A DNA stretch of 64,000 bases, from assembly GCA_963921825.1 (NCBI GenBank), contig OY997593.1:44097111-44161110 (forward strand), read 5' to 3'. Origin of the DNA: Erodium maritimum (lineage: Eukaryota > Streptophyta > Magnoliopsida > Geraniales > Geraniaceae). Position numbers and translations under genes: made by a program. Shown here one piece after another: positions 35,670-47,354 of the stretch (within the stretch, counting starts at the first letter, position 1; every line of letters starts with the position of its first letter). The notes beneath the pieces were generated by a model, which was not told the origin of the DNA, did no database searches, and saw nothing but the letters and a program-made list of their open reading frames with translations.

Positions 35670-36971
35670 GTGAAGCAACCTATTCCATTTACACTGATCG
35701 GTTTTTTGCTCTGCAACTTCCCAGTTCTTCGTTTATTCTATTTTTTGCAGCAACAAAAGGCATATCCAAGACTCTACCCAGCTCTCACGGTGTCGAATAT
35801 TCATAGCTCGATTCTGATTACGCTTGAGATGGATAAAGGGCAGTACTCCTCGTGGGCGGAGCTGCTTAAAATTCAATGTCGTGTTTTTAGGGTGCTCCAT
35901 CACATATTACCGTCAGCAAATCCGGTTCCAGCTGCTGCTCATGTACCTGCGGTTGTGACAGGTTCTACAGGTTCAACCGAGACACCATCCGATACTCCTG
36001 AATGCGATTTGGATGCCCCGACAATCACTGTTCCGGCTGGTTCAACCACGGCTGCTACAGGCTCCTCCATCTCTGCTGACGTCCCAGCAGACATTTGGGA
36101 TCGTCTTGATGCTACCGTTCTTCAGTGGATATACGGTACAATTTCTAGTGACTTATTGCAGACAATTATTGTTCCTGATAGCACTGTTGCCCAAGCATGG
36201 GATGCACTTCGCCTTATTTTTCAAGATAATAGGCACTCTCGTGTCGTGTATCTCGAGCATCCGTTCTCCACTACCAAACTAGATAATTTCTCTAATGTTT
36301 CTAGTTTTTGCCAAGAAATGAAAAATGTTGCAGATCAACTGTCGAATTTGGGTGCTTCAATTTCGAATAACCGATTGGTTCTCCAATTGGTTTCTGGGCT
36401 GACCGAGGCATATGATAATGTCGCTACCTTGATTCAACAAAGCAACTCTCTTCCTCAATTTTATGAGGCTCGCTCGAAGTTGATTTTGGAGGAAACCCGA
36501 AAATCAAAACAGTTTCCTCCGGCTCTATTTCTTCCAGGTTATTTTTATATGCTAATTCACCATCCCAATCCTCTAAGGACACAGGTGAAAAACAAGGTTC
36601 TCGTGGTGTTCCCCGTGGCTGAGCTTCTGCGCGTGGAGGTCGTAATACCCGCGCATCTCGAGGAGGACGAAGCTCCTCTCGAACTGGGCCGCATAACGCC
36701 TCTGGATGGGCTCAGCAACAAATGCCCTGGAATGGCTTTCCACTGTGGTCGGGCCAGATGTCAACTGGTTGTGCCGGTAACGTTAGGCCTTGGGCCGGAC
36801 CTACGCAGACGCCCCTTCCATGCCAGTATCCGTCTCTTCCTAGGCAATGGGATCGCGCTCCTCAGCTCTCTCAGCAGCATCAGTCGGGCCTATTGGGCCC
36901 TCTCCCATCTGGTTCTCCTTCAGCCCAGTCTCCTCAAGCTCATATGGCAGTACCCACGGACGTTGCTTTAG
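35670..36971 (+). pseudogene. Element E gag
   Basis: The open frame contains a copia Gag. It has YSSWAELLKIQCRVF near residue 60, WDRLDATVLQWIYGTISSDLLQTI and AWDALRLIFQDN in the middle, and the UBN2-type helical region through EARSKLILEETRKSKQ (about residue 285). After about 36530 the frame changes. The Gly/Arg-rich nucleocapsid-like stretch (GRGG-type) and the link to protease are read in the frame of 36722. Residues after about 290 of this frame are therefore not natural. Met at 35670 or 35829 could serve as start; homology begins before 35829. Confidence 0.85.
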
Positions 36972-38134
36972 CCATGGCTACCCTATCTATGCAGCAACCA
37001 CCTGATTCCAAGTGGTACATGGACAACGGGGCCTCCTCCCACATAACAGCGAACTCAGGTATCCTTGATTTTTTTGTTAATTCAGGCATTAATAAATCTA
37101 TTATTGTCGAGGAAGGAAATACTATTCCTATTTCCGGTTACGGCAGGGCATCTATCTTCCATACCTATCCTCATTATACCCTACATGATGTTTTGCATGC
37201 ACCTAAAATTGTTAAGAATTTAGTGTCACTGCGTCGTTTTGTTAAAGATAATAATGCCTCCATAGAATTTGACCCCTTTGGATTTTGTGTGAAGGATTTT
37301 CGGACTGGACATCCGGTTTTGAGATGCAATAGCTCAGGAGACCTATATCCAATCACTCCCACTGTTTCCCCGAGTTCGTCTTTTCAGTCTACTGCTTTAG
37401 TTGCTTTATCTCCAGGCGTTTGGCACTCTCGATTAGGTCATCCGGGTTCTCCGGTTTTTGATTTACTTCGCCGCTCTAATTTCATTTCATGTACTTCAAA
37501 TAAGTTGGACTCTATTTGTCATTCATGTGTATTTGGGAAACATATTCGGTTACCTTTTGAAACTTCGTTGTTTGTTACTTATGCTCCTTTTGACATTGTG
37601 CATGCAGATTTGTGGACTTCTCCCATTTTGAATTCTTCGGGTCATAAATTTTATTTGGTGTTGCTTGATGATTATACAAATTTTGTTTGGACATTTCCTG
37701 TGGCACATAAATATCAAGTATTTCAAATATTTACATCATTTAATGCTTTTGTCTCTACTCAATTTGGATACAAAATAAAAAGTTTTCAGTGTGACAATGG
37801 CAAGGAGTTCGACAACACCCCGTTCCTCAACTTCAGTGCTTCTTCGGGGATGGTCTTTCGTTTTTCGTGTCCTCACACCTCCTCTCAAAACGGTCCTGCA
37901 GAGCGTAAAATTCGAAGTTTGAATAATATGGTTCGTACTCTGCTTCTTCATGCATATATGCCACCTTCATTTTGGCATCACGCCCTTTCTATGTCCACAT
38001 ATTTACTTAATATTCTTCCATCCAAATTACTGAATTATTATATTCCCACTTTGTCTTTACATCATCGTGTTCCATCTTATTCTCATCTCCGTGTGTTTGG
38101 CTGTTTATGTTTTCAACTTTTTCCTTCCACATAA
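36722..38134 (+). pseudogene. Element E protease and integrase
   Basis: A 470-residue frame. The protease motif WYMDNGASSHITA is near residue 98 (D-N-G instead of the common D-S/T-G). The pre-integrase zinc finger has VWHSRLGHPGSPVF and CHSCVFGKH. The integrase core has HADLWTSPI (first D), QCDNGKEFDN (second D) and SQNGPAERKIR (E). All three catalytic acids are present. The frame ends at a TAA (38132-38134), but the same frame resumes at once with ARSTSCVFVGYPSNHRGYKCYD, the normal continuation. This stop is therefore a nonsense mutation. Confidence 0.92.
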
Positions 38135-38640
38135 ATAAATAAGTTGCAAGCTCGCTCTACGTCGTGTGTCTTTGTCGGATATCCTTCGAATCATAGGGGG
38201 TATAAATGCTATGATATGAAAACTAAAAAATTCATAATTTTGAGGCATGTTATATTTAATGAAACGATTTTCCCTTTTCACATCAAACCCATTTCTCATC
38301 CACCACATATGACTTCTTGACTGATCATATATCACCTGCAGTGAAGTCCCATGATTTTTTTCCCACAGATGCCTCACCCACTCGATCTGGGCCTTCTTCC
38401 TCTTCCGAAACTGGCCCAGCCGAGCTTCTTCCTCTAGCCTAGGCCCGGCCCAACACTACCTCCTCGTCCCGAACAACCACTCCACGCCCGGCCTCACATA
38501 GCCCGACCCGCACAACCACTCCACCCTTCCGGCTCCAACCCGACCCACCCGGATCACCAGTCACACTTACTCCCGATCCACCCAGCTCGCCTGTACCGAC
38601 CCAACCAGATCCACCATTATCGACCCAGTCTGCTCATCCG
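38135..38640 (+). pseudogene. Element E integrase-RT linker
   Basis: The integrase tail continues in the frame of the previous entry to about 38317. A Pro/Ser/Thr-rich linker follows (38370-38640), encoded in shifting frames. This is a normal variable zone in copia polyproteins. Confidence 0.75.
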
Positions 38641-39375
38641 ATGATCACTCGTGGTCGGTTGAGCATCACCAAGCCAAAGGTCCAAATTAATTTATCTGCT
38701 ACTACCTTTATATCTCATGTACCTAGTAACCCTGTAGATGCTCTACGTGATCCTAACTGGAAATCCGCAATGACAGATGAATTCAATGCTTTAATTAACA
38801 ATAAAACTTGGGTTTTAGTTCCTCGTCCTATAGGAGAGAATATTATCAGGTCTATGTGGATATTTCGTCACAAGACTCGATCTGACGGTACTTTTGAGCA
38901 CTATAAGGCTCGCCTAGTGGGTGATGGGAAATCTCAGCAGGTTGGAGTTGACTGCGAGAAGACATTCAGTCCTGTGGTGAAGCCCTCGACCATCCGCAAT
39001 GTTCTCAGTCTTACTGTTGCTCAATCTTGTTCTATCCATCAACTTGATGTGAAGAATGGCTTTTTACACGACAACCTCAGTGAGACGGTCTACATGCATC
39101 ATCCCCTTGGTTTTCGGAGTGCCATGTATCCTGATCATGTTTGTCTTTTACATCGGTCTCTCTATGGACTGAAACAGGCTCCTCGGGTGTGGTATCAACG
39201 TTTCACTGACTTTGTTTCCTCAATTGGTTTCACTCATAACAGGTCCGATCACTCGCTGTTTATCTATCGACGTAGGAAGGACACAACATATATTCTTCTC
39301 TATGTGGACGATATTATCCTTGCCTCATCTAGTGATGCTCTTCGTCTCTTTATTATGTCTCGCCTTGGCTCGTAG
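38641..39375 (+). pseudogene. Element E reverse transcriptase, first part
   Basis: Copia RT (RVT_2 type). DPNWKSAMTDEFNALINNKTW lies near the start, followed by KARLVGDGKSQQ, TFSPVVKPSTIR and SIHQLDVKNGFLHDNL, where the catalytic Asp is present and Ala is replaced by Gly. SLYGLKQAPRVWYQRF and the catalytic LLYVDDIILASS come next. The frame ends at a TAG (39373-39375) in the middle of the conserved RLGS.FAMKDLG stretch, so this is a single nonsense change. Confidence 0.93.
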
Positions 39376-40259
39376 TTTGCCATGAAGGACCTAGGCCCGT
39401 TATCCTATTTCTTGGGCATTGTTGTGGTTCGTCATCCCGGGGGTATGTTCCTTTCTCAAAGGAAATATACCGACAATATTATTGCTCGAGCAGGTATGGA
39501 GTCTTGTTCTTCCTCGGCAACTCCGGTGGATACTCAGGGCAAACTCAGTGCTTCTGACAGTTCTCCATTTGAGAACCCTACTCTCTACCGCAGTCTTGCA
39601 GGGGCGCTCCAGTACCTCACCTTCACTCGGCGGGATATTTCCAACGCCGTTCAGCAGATCTGCCTTCATATGCATGATCCCCGTCTTAGCCACATGAGTG
39701 CGCTGAAGCGGATTATCCGCTATCTTTTGGGTACCCGACACCTTGGTCTTCACCTCTACTCATCGCCCTCCACGGATCTGGTCGCTTACACCGATGCTGA
39801 CTGGGCAGGTTGTCCCGACACACGTCGCTCCACATTTGGTTTTTGCGTATTCTTGGGTGATAACCTGATCTCTCGGTCCTCCAAACGGCAAAAGATTGTG
39901 TCTCGTTCCAACACTGAAGCCGAATATCGAGGTGTGGCTAACGTCGTTTCTGAGGCATGCTGGATTCGTAATCTCCTTCTTGAGCTTCATCGTCCGGTGT
40001 CCAAGGCTACCTTGGTGTACTGTGACAACATTAGCACCATTTATCTCACTGGTAATCCTGTCCAACATCAGCGGACTAAGCATATTGAGTTGGACATACA
40101 CTTTGTTCGAGAGCATGTCGCAAAAGTAAACGTCCGGGTTCTTCATGTTCCTTTGCGATCCCAGATAGATGATGTCTTCACCAAAGGCCTGCCTCGAGTA
40201 CTCTTCATTGATTTCAGGTCCAGCCTCAACGTCCGGGAGCCTCCTGTTCAGACTGCAAG
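39376..40259 (+). pseudogene. Element E RT C-terminus and RNase H
   Basis: Same frame as the preceding part, resuming with MKDLGPLSYFLGI. RNase H motifs are AYTDADWAGCPDTRRSTFGF, RSNTEAEYRGVANVVSEACW, VYCDNISTIYLTGNP and RTKHIELDIHFVRE, with its catalytic acids in place. It ends in DVFTKGLPRVLF. Solo LTR D interrupts the last codons at 40260. The open frame to 40284 includes LTR sequence. Confidence 0.93.
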
Positions 40260-42856
40260 TGTCACGCCCCAAATCCGGTTTTGACCGGACTCGAGACGTG
40301 AATTTAAAGTAATAAAAAATTAAGCAATTCAAATGAAATAAGTTTTAAAATAATACTCCGAAATTCATAAATCCGATAAAATGAGTCAACAGCTCATAAA
40401 ACCAGTAATAAAGTGTTTAGTTCAAAATAAACAGTACGTCGCTAGACAACTAGATAAGACCCTCGCTGGCTCCCAAGCGCCGAGAATCCCGCTAGTACAG
40501 ATCTCGCTCGAGACCTGAAAAACAACAAGGTAAGGGGTGAGCTTTCGCTCAGTAGGAAAAGTAGTTAAGGTTATGAACATCATTTCATCACCACGAGTAA
40601 CCGCCCAATTAGGGCATACTAGCAAAGCATCACTGCTAACAACGTCCATGGGAAGTTACCAACCACTAATCACTCTCACAAGACCATAATCACACTTAAA
40701 CAACGCACATAGCCAATCAACAAGCATAGAACACACAGCGGAACAAACACAAATCCCGTACAGCAGTTTCCAACATCATCGAATGCACACATCCACTTAT
40801 ATCGTACCGGACCACACAACATCGGTCCCGATATCTTCCCTTCACGTAGACTCGGGGTAACATCCTCGACCGGCAATACATTCAGTCGGATGTCTTCCCG
40901 TCACGTAGACTCGGGGCCTCATGCATACCGGACCGGCACATACCTCGGTCGTACGCCTTCCCGGACCACATAGCATCGGGGTAATGATCACACCATCCTC
41001 GTCCTCGATGCCCTACACCGGCATACTCTCTCAGTGTAAGTATCATACCGGACACACCTCCTCTTGGAACACACATCAAGAGAATAACACGCATCACAAT
41101 GCCATAGTTCGACCACGGTGTACCAACCGAGCCAACTCACCATAACACAGCACATCGGTCTATCACTCACCTGATCATATCACAATCAATGGTTCACCTC
41201 ACATCACGCATGACACACTTGCCCAAACATAGCAACACATGCTACACCGAGTATAACCTATCATTCTTCTCAATCTAGCAACGGCTAAGTCACACATCAT
41301 GCATCTCAATCAAAGATCATGGCATTTCAATCAACACGCAACCTAAGGGCTCGACATGGCCCGCATGCATTTCTACAGCACAACAATCCCAAACTTACGG
41401 CTCGACATGGCACGTAAGCTATCCCTCATTCCACTCGTTCCTCACATCCCGCTCATGCAATTCTAATCATTAAAACAAGTAATTGCAACCTATATTCATA
41501 CTAGTAACTTTTCATAATTAAACCGGTATTCGCTACTTTCCCTACCTCAAAAGCACTCCAATCCTAGTTGCGGACGATCTGGCTAGCTTCCTCCTCCACT
41601 TCACGAGATCCAAGGGTCTCCTTCTCCGTCAAGCTCGGGTCCAAAGTCTTGGATCACAAAACAATTCGCGAATCAAGAGTAATTCACAAAGGTTTAAAGA
41701 GGAAAACATTCCCAATTAACCCCAAAAGGACGCTGTTATAGTTAACCGTCCCTATTACTAGAAATCCAACAAAATGGGCCCAAAAGGCCCAACTCAGGTC
41801 TGTCATGGAGCCTTGACGGCCTCCGTAACGGATCTGGTCATGGATCCGCTGGCTGCACCGTCACGGTTCTCCTCACGGAGCCGTGACTGACGCCGGTCTC
41901 CCTCACGGAGCCGTGACGTCTCCCGCCACTGTGCCCGTCACGGATCCGTGACGGGTCTGGTACTGTTCATCGTCTTCTTCCTCCAGCTTCAGTTTTCCAC
42001 GAAATTAACCCCCAAAACCTCCATTGATGACCTCCCCAAGCTCCAAAACAGCCCCTAAAACGTCTCTACTTGAAAACCCATCATGGGTCTTCATCAAAAC
42101 CACAACAAACCAAATTAAATGCATCATCCAACCTCATTTTCTCTAAAAAAAAATCATCATCCAATACCCAAATCAAAAACCCAACCATTGTTCAACATTT
42201 TTCCTCAAAACCCATGAACCAAAATCAATAGAAACGAAAAAGGGTTGGGGATTTACCTTGAGAATGGAGAATAAGTGAAGAACAAGTGAGAAATGAAGGA
42301 TTTGGGTAGAAAATGGGTTCAAGACCCCCTTTTTCCTCCTTTCTTCTTCTTCAAGCTTCCAAAACTCCTTTTCTTCTTCCTCTCTCTCTCAGTTTCGGCC
42401 ACACTAGAATAATGGGCTGAAATGCCAAAGGTGAGTCATATACCCTAAAGGGGAAGTTCCCAAAATACCCCCATTCTCCAATGTCTTTCATGCCCACTTT
42501 TTAAGGGTAAAAGGGTCATTCTTACCCTCTTTCCTCTCCCCCAAGCCAACATGGACAAGTGTCCATGTGGGGACCACTTAAATCCAAATTAGAAATCAGC
42601 ACTTCTAATTAATTAGCTTTAGTCCTTTAATTAATTGATGTTTGACCCGTAAATGACCGACGGTTGAATTTTCCACAATTACAGTCATTTGAAAGGAAAC
42701 GGCCCAATTAAGCTAACCGTAACGACGGCTAAGCTTTTTGAGCCCCGGAAAGGTCCTGAATGACTCCCGGAGTCATTGGTTGAGTTTTCCAGCAGAAGCT
42801 CAACTTTCACCGAAAACCTCCGGTTCGACCGGGATCGACTAGGGGCGGTTCTTACA
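40260..42856 (-). mobile_element. Solo LTR D of a related gypsy family
   Basis: 2597 bp with termini TGTCACGCCCC...TTCTTACA (read on -: TGTAAGAACC...GGGCGTGACA) and a perfect GCAAG duplication (40255-40259 and 42857-42861). No PBS, PPT or internal region is present, so it is a solo LTR left by LTR-LTR recombination. It resembles A-C in its first 250 bp (- strand) and at the end, but is distinct in the middle. It holds a hairpin/acceptor pair (40516-40551, -) and a GTCACGGATCCGTGAC cluster (41800-41955). Confidence 0.93.
41800..41955. repeat. GTCACGG/CCGTGAC palindrome cluster in LTR D
   Basis: A perfect 22-bp palindrome spans 41934-41955, centred on CGTCACGGATCCGTGACG. Relatives CTCACGGAGCCGTGAC lie near 41872 and 41902 and the diverged GTCATGGATCC near 41839. 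The same words occur in leaders A and C, but here they are inside an LTR. Confidence 0.85.
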
Positions 42857-42865
42857 GCAAGGGCG

Positions 42866-43030
42866 TGTTAGTGATATGATCTGATTTGATAAAGAGTTTG
42901 AATAAACTCAAACTCTAGATAGATATTCCGTATAGATTTTGAATAGATATTGTGTAACTAATGTTATCTACACTGTACCTATATAGTGAGAGTTTTGACT
43001 CAATAACAACACACAATTCAAAGTCTATCA
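42866..43030 (+). repeat. 3' LTR of copia element E
   Basis: 165 bp, TGTTAGTGATATG to GTCTATCA, followed by GAAAT. It is preceded by GCAAGGGCG, a short purine-rich tract split from the body by LTR D. Confidence 0.93.
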
Positions 43031-43326
43031 GAAATAATTAGAGCTGCAGTTGGTAGCGACAAAGTGAAGAGGGGTTCGGCAGGTGAACCCCGGGATGATC
43101 AGGCGAGGGCTGGTATGCAGCATCGTTAAGAGGAATATTAGGTCCTCGCACTACTGCAGAAAGGGTCTTAAGTGACTAAGAGATGCAGTCACCTAAGTTC
43201 AGCAAATGGTTGCCCAAGTGGTTAGGTGACCGAATAGCGGTGGCCCAAGTTCAGTGGCCTAAGGGGGGTGGCCCAAGTTCTAAGGCGATTGATCAACGTA
43301 TTTGGTCACTCAAGTTCCAAACTTGG

Positions 43327-43516
43327 GTGACCGAAGTAATTGGTCTCGTTAGTTTTCTTGGGTGACCGATATAATTTAGTCTCGTTAGTTTTCTTGGGTG
43401 ACCGATATAATTTGGTCTCGTTAGTTTTCTTGGGTGACCGATATAATTTGGTCTCGTTAGTTTTCTTGGGTGACCGATATAATTTGGTCTCGTTAGTTTT
43501 CTTGGGTGACCGATAC
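43327..43516 (+). repeat. 36-bp subterminal tandem repeat of element K
   Basis: Five units with TTGGTCTCGTTAGTTTTC and TTGGGTGACCGATATAAT, starting for example at 43343, 43379 and 43415, exactly 36 bp apart. The period is divisible by three, so spurious repeat proteins appear on both strands. Each unit carries one GGTGACCGA word, the likely transposase-binding motif (inference). Confidence 0.92.
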
Positions 43517-43853
43517 AGATTAACCTAGACCACTTATTATGTTTGGTCACCTAAATACTAAAACAGATTTAAAAAAAATGTTTCAGAAAATATTACACCC
43601 AATCATGCATTACCTGTATTAATTCAATTTCAACAATCTAGCATGTCCCATAAGTCATTCAGCAAAAACATAATCCTAATCCGATTCAAAAAGCATAATC
43701 ATAATCCCCATTATATTAATGCAATTTCAACAGTTTAGCATGTCTCATAAGTCATTCGGCAAAAGCATAACCTTAACCCCATACAAAAGCATAACCTTAA
43801 CCCCATACAAGCATAATCTAGCTATGTGAACGAAAGAAGTTTCCAAATTTAAT

Positions 43854-44630
43854 CTAAGTGAAATGACCTACCGCCATGTCCTGACGAGAGTCCTGAAACG
43901 CCATGTTCAATGATTGGACGGGATACTGTTCAGCCATTACTTCATTGTATACGAACTCACCTGAAGGTGCGGGCTTTGTTACATTCTTCTCTTCTTTTCC
44001 ATCGAATTTTTTTTTGTCCTTGCGGTGTTTATGCCTAATTGGCAAGTCCTTCCGCGCCCCATAGTAATATGTCCTATTGTGACTGTGTCTAGCATCAAGG
44101 TCATTAAGACATATCGGACATGCCTTGTAGCCCTTAGTCTGAATTCCACCCAACATCCCTAAACCAGGGTAGTCGCTAATGGTCCATAAGACTGCAACTT
44201 GCATCTTGAATGTCCTGCATCGAGATGCATCGAAGGTCACTACCCCATCTCTCCACAACTCATTTAACTCTTTAATCAGTGGTCTCATCAATATATTCAG
44301 ACACTTCCCAGGCGACTTAGGACCAGATATCAAGAGCGTTAAGATATTAAAATCTTTCTTCATGCACAAGTCTGGAGGCAAATTGTAAGGAATCACTACA
44401 ACGGGCCACATGCTATATGGCACAGCATTTCCACCAAATGGACTAAACCCGTCAGTCACCACTGCAAGACGCACATTACCATGTTCGTTGGCGAATCGTG
44501 GATATTTCTTGTCGAAATCCTTCCAAGTTTCACCATCAGATGGGTGTTTCAACATATATGTGTCAACCTTCCTTTCCTTGTACCACCTCATTTTTGCTGC
44601 AATAGAAGATGAACCGAACAACTTTTGCAA
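43854..44630 (-). pseudogene. Element K TNP2-like transposase, catalytic part
   Basis: 258 residues in the same frame as the upstream part. They show the TNP2 (Transposase_21) core: MQKLFGSSSIAAKMRWY, then VVTDGFSPFGGN, SMWPVVVIPYNLPPDLCMK, LLISGPKSPGKCLNILMRPLIKEL, MQVAVLWTISDYPGLGMLGG and KGYKACPIC. The family's DGF Asp is present. This domain cuts and joins DNA at the element ends. It stops at 43854, before the second half of the family's usual length, so the copy is truncated by internal deletion. Confidence 0.92.
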
Positions 44631-44648
44631 TTGTGGTGTGATGGGGAA

Positions 44649-45470
44649 TTACCTAACAGTCTTTTTCGCCTTCTTTTTTCCATTCCCGTCTATCTTCTCG
44701 TACCGAGACTTCAAACAAATAGGGCATGTATCTATTTCTTCATCAATATCGAATAGGTAGGAACCATCTTCACAAGCATCGTACGTTACATAACCTATTC
44801 CCACTTTCTTCAACACTTTCTTCGCATCTTGGAGTGATTCTGGATACTCGTTCGGATGAGGAAGATTTTTCAGTTGCAACACACATAAGTCATCAAAAGC
44901 TGCATTTGTTATTTTATGTCGTTCCTTGAATGCCAATCTATTTTGTGTGCTTCCATTGTATAACGGTGTTTGGTGATCTCTCAACATTGTAGTATACCTG
45001 TCGGCCGCTTCCATTGCAATTGAGTTATCAACATCATCAATATTATCATCTTCCTCAATAAGTTCATCCATTTGACCACCGCTACGAAATGCACACGCAT
45101 CTTCCATAAACTCTCTTGCTGGATCATACCGGATTTCTTCAGTCGGAGGATTAACCATATTACTTGATGAAGCACAATGTTGTAAACTTTCTGATCTTTG
45201 TTCTGCTAACAAACGTGTGCGCACTTCACCATGAAACTCCCATACGTTGTATGATCGCGTAAATGCATGTTTTTCTATCAAGTGCTTGTACATTTCCTGA
45301 ATAGATAGGTGATACTGGTTCGTACAGCTATTACATGGACACTTGTAAGTTCTCTTACCCTGAGCATTAATAACTGGGACACACTTCGTATTTACATGTT
45401 CAAGAAAGTTGAGCACACCAGTTTGATACGCAACACTGTCTTTACGCAAGCCTATCCAGCTTTTATCCAT
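44649..45470 (-). pseudogene. Element K TNP2-like transposase, N-terminal part
   Basis: 273 residues starting MDKSWIGL, the typical start of the plant transposase-associated domain. It has a CPCNSC zinc-binding motif near residue 45, an HLIEKHAF..YNVWEFHGE segment, an acidic middle and LYNGSTQNRLAF. It ends KKAKKTVR at a TAA (44649-44651) where relatives have a Tyr in the run RYFP. The next codons read FPITPQLQKLF in frame, so a single nonsense mutation splits the gene. Confidence 0.93.
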
Positions 45471-45600
45471 TTCCTAATTAATTAAAAAATAAAGGTAATA
45501 ATATAAATTTCAAGATAATATTAAATTGCATCATATAATTAAAACTATAAACAATAAATCATTTCTTACATAATTCAAAAAATAATATTAATTTCTACAC

Positions 45601-45812
45601 AATATTAATAAATAAATTACATATCAAGAAATATATATATTTCTCATGTCATTTATATTCAACAAAAAAAATTAACACAATTTCATATTTCTCACACTTA
45701 ACAATATTAATAAATAAATTACATGTCAAGAAATATATATTTCTCATGTCATTTATATTCAACAAAAAATTTAAACACAATTTCATATTTCTCACACTTA
45801 ACAATATTAATA
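45601..45812. repeat. 102-bp tandem duplication in element K
   Basis: Two copies of an AT-rich block start AATATTAATAAATAAATTAC at 45601 and 45703. It lies upstream of the transposase start (- strand), so it would be in the promoter or leader. Confidence 0.8.
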
Positions 45813-46315
45813 TACATAAAAACAACAAAATAATCAAGAAATTAAGAGACAAAGTATATACATACCACGATTTTGGCTTGCAAATGAGTGAAAATATATC
45901 AACACCAATATTTAGATCCAACTTTTGAGAAAGAACGTGAGTTTTTTATAGAGAAAATGATGGTTCAGAGAGGAAAAATGGTTGAAATCGAGTTTAAGGG
46001 AAATAAGAAGATGGTGAAATGCAGGTAAGCCATTAATGCTTTGGTTAATGGTGTCAGGACACTTGAGAGACCAAATATTAGTTGGTCCCCTAAGTGAGGC
46101 ACTAGAGCGACTATTTGATAAACGGTCACCCAAGTGAGGCACTAGAGCGACTGTCTGTATGTTAGTCACCCAAGTAGGCTCTTAGGTGACCGATTCGGGC
46201 GGAGTTACCCAAGTACTCACTTGCGTGACTAAATATTTTTTGGTCTACCAAGAACTTAACTTGGGTGACTACCAAATAAAATCGGTCACCCAAGACACTT
46301 TCTGGTGTAGTGTCG

Positions 46316-47345
46316 GGCTTCAATAACTGGCTCCAAGAGGGGTCCCTGATTCGACTCTTGCCTTCTACTACTGATGCAGTCTATGTTAAGGTTTTTGTGC
46401 AGGACTTCAAAATTCACTTTTTTACCCCTATCTTTTTTTCATGCTTATGAGAAGTATTAATACCGTCTTTGACGGTTCTAATTTTTAAAAGAACTATGAA
46501 CGATCTGTTCGTTTTTTGCTTCAGGAAAAAGAAAAAGGGAAAGCATTCGTTGCTAATCTAACGTTTTTATCAAATCAAACGGTGGGCTTAACATAGAACA
46601 TAGCAACAAAGCGTAAATAAAGATTGGTGTGTAACAGAATCCGAGGGTTTTGGTTCACCCGAACGCCAACATTGGCATATGCAACTGTGCATAGACAAGA
46701 GAGGAGTCCACGCCAGCATCCATCTAGCTACTATTGTCCTTGCTAAAAAGGCAAGATAATATTCGGGTTTGAGGTTGAGTAATTAACTATTCATGCTGTT
46801 CAAAGGAACAAGCTTCTTTGTCTCTATACTTGTGTTCGCTGTGATGTAGGGTTATCAAAAATAAATACGGATGAAGGAACATGTGCTTGGCCAGCAACCT
46901 CAATAAACTATAGTGGCGCACACCAAAATGTGAAGAATTGTGCAGACTTTTATTTACATTGATATATGTATAAACAACTCTTTCATAAAAGGTTGAATTT
47001 GGGAGAACCAAGTTAGGTATATATGTTGTTAAAAAGAGAAACTATATTTTATGTATTTGGGAATAAATATTATTAGAAGCTGATATGCTATGATATGACT
47101 GCTACAATCGGATCTTATCCTTCTGATTGCACTCTTTATTCCAAAGTGTATAAAACACCTGGGATCTTTATTTAATATTGTCAAATTTAGACTAATATTT
47201 ATTTACATCGAAATGTGTAACACTCAGGGATCTGTATATTAATTCTCTATCGATGTTAGTTAAGGTAATCGACAAGACAACATAGTTTATCCACTTAGAA
47301 AATATAGTCTAATCGGCCATATATTATATGAAAAAGAGTTAAGAG
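46316..47345. other. Sequence between CACTA K and the next retroposon
   Basis: Mostly AT-rich without a recognised domain. The first 135 bp read openly to a stop at 46448-46450 and are in phase with a frame left of K (from ATG 43095) once K and one TCG are removed. From 47050 on it is simple AT-rich sequence. Confidence 0.4.
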
Positions 47346-47354
47346 AACTAGTTC

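Larger units (their letters stand above)
35373..43030 (+). mobile_element. Element E: Ty1/copia retrotransposon, interrupted by solo LTR D
   Basis: 165-bp LTRs (35373-35537 and 42866-43030) are flanked by a perfect GAAAT duplication (35368-35372 and 43031-43035). A PBS follows the 5' LTR. The domain order gag, protease, integrase, RT, RNase H is that of copia. By hand count the LTRs differ at about 7 of 165 positions. Short LTRs and the RT sequence suggest the Ale/Retrofit group (inference). Frameshifts separate gag, integrase and RT, and two stop codons lie inside pol. Solo LTR D (40260-42856) sits near the end of the RNase H region. Confidence 0.95.
43149..46312 (-). mobile_element. Element K: CACTA (En/Spm) DNA transposon
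   Basis: Terminal inverted repeats begin CACTACTGCAGAAAGGGTCT at 43149 and, on the other strand, CACTACACCAGAAAGTGTCT from 46312. The flanking 3-bp duplication TCG (43146-43148 and 46313-46315) is perfect. Subterminal regions carry many GGTGACCGA/GTCACCCAAG words in both orientations (43170-43550 and 46030-46300), as CACTA transposases require. It encodes a TNP2-like transposase on the - strand. At 3.2 kb it is much shorter than complete CACTA elements; the C-terminal part of TNP2 and any second gene are missing. Confidence 0.95.

Noticed and set aside
39400..40332. 117- and 190-residue frames on the - strand
   Set aside because: They are shadows of the copia RT/RNase H coding strand, which has clear catalytic motifs on +.
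43293..43550. Repeat protein of 12-residue units on either strand
   Set aside because: The 36-bp CACTA subterminal repeat is divisible by three, so every frame without a stop looks like a repeat protein.
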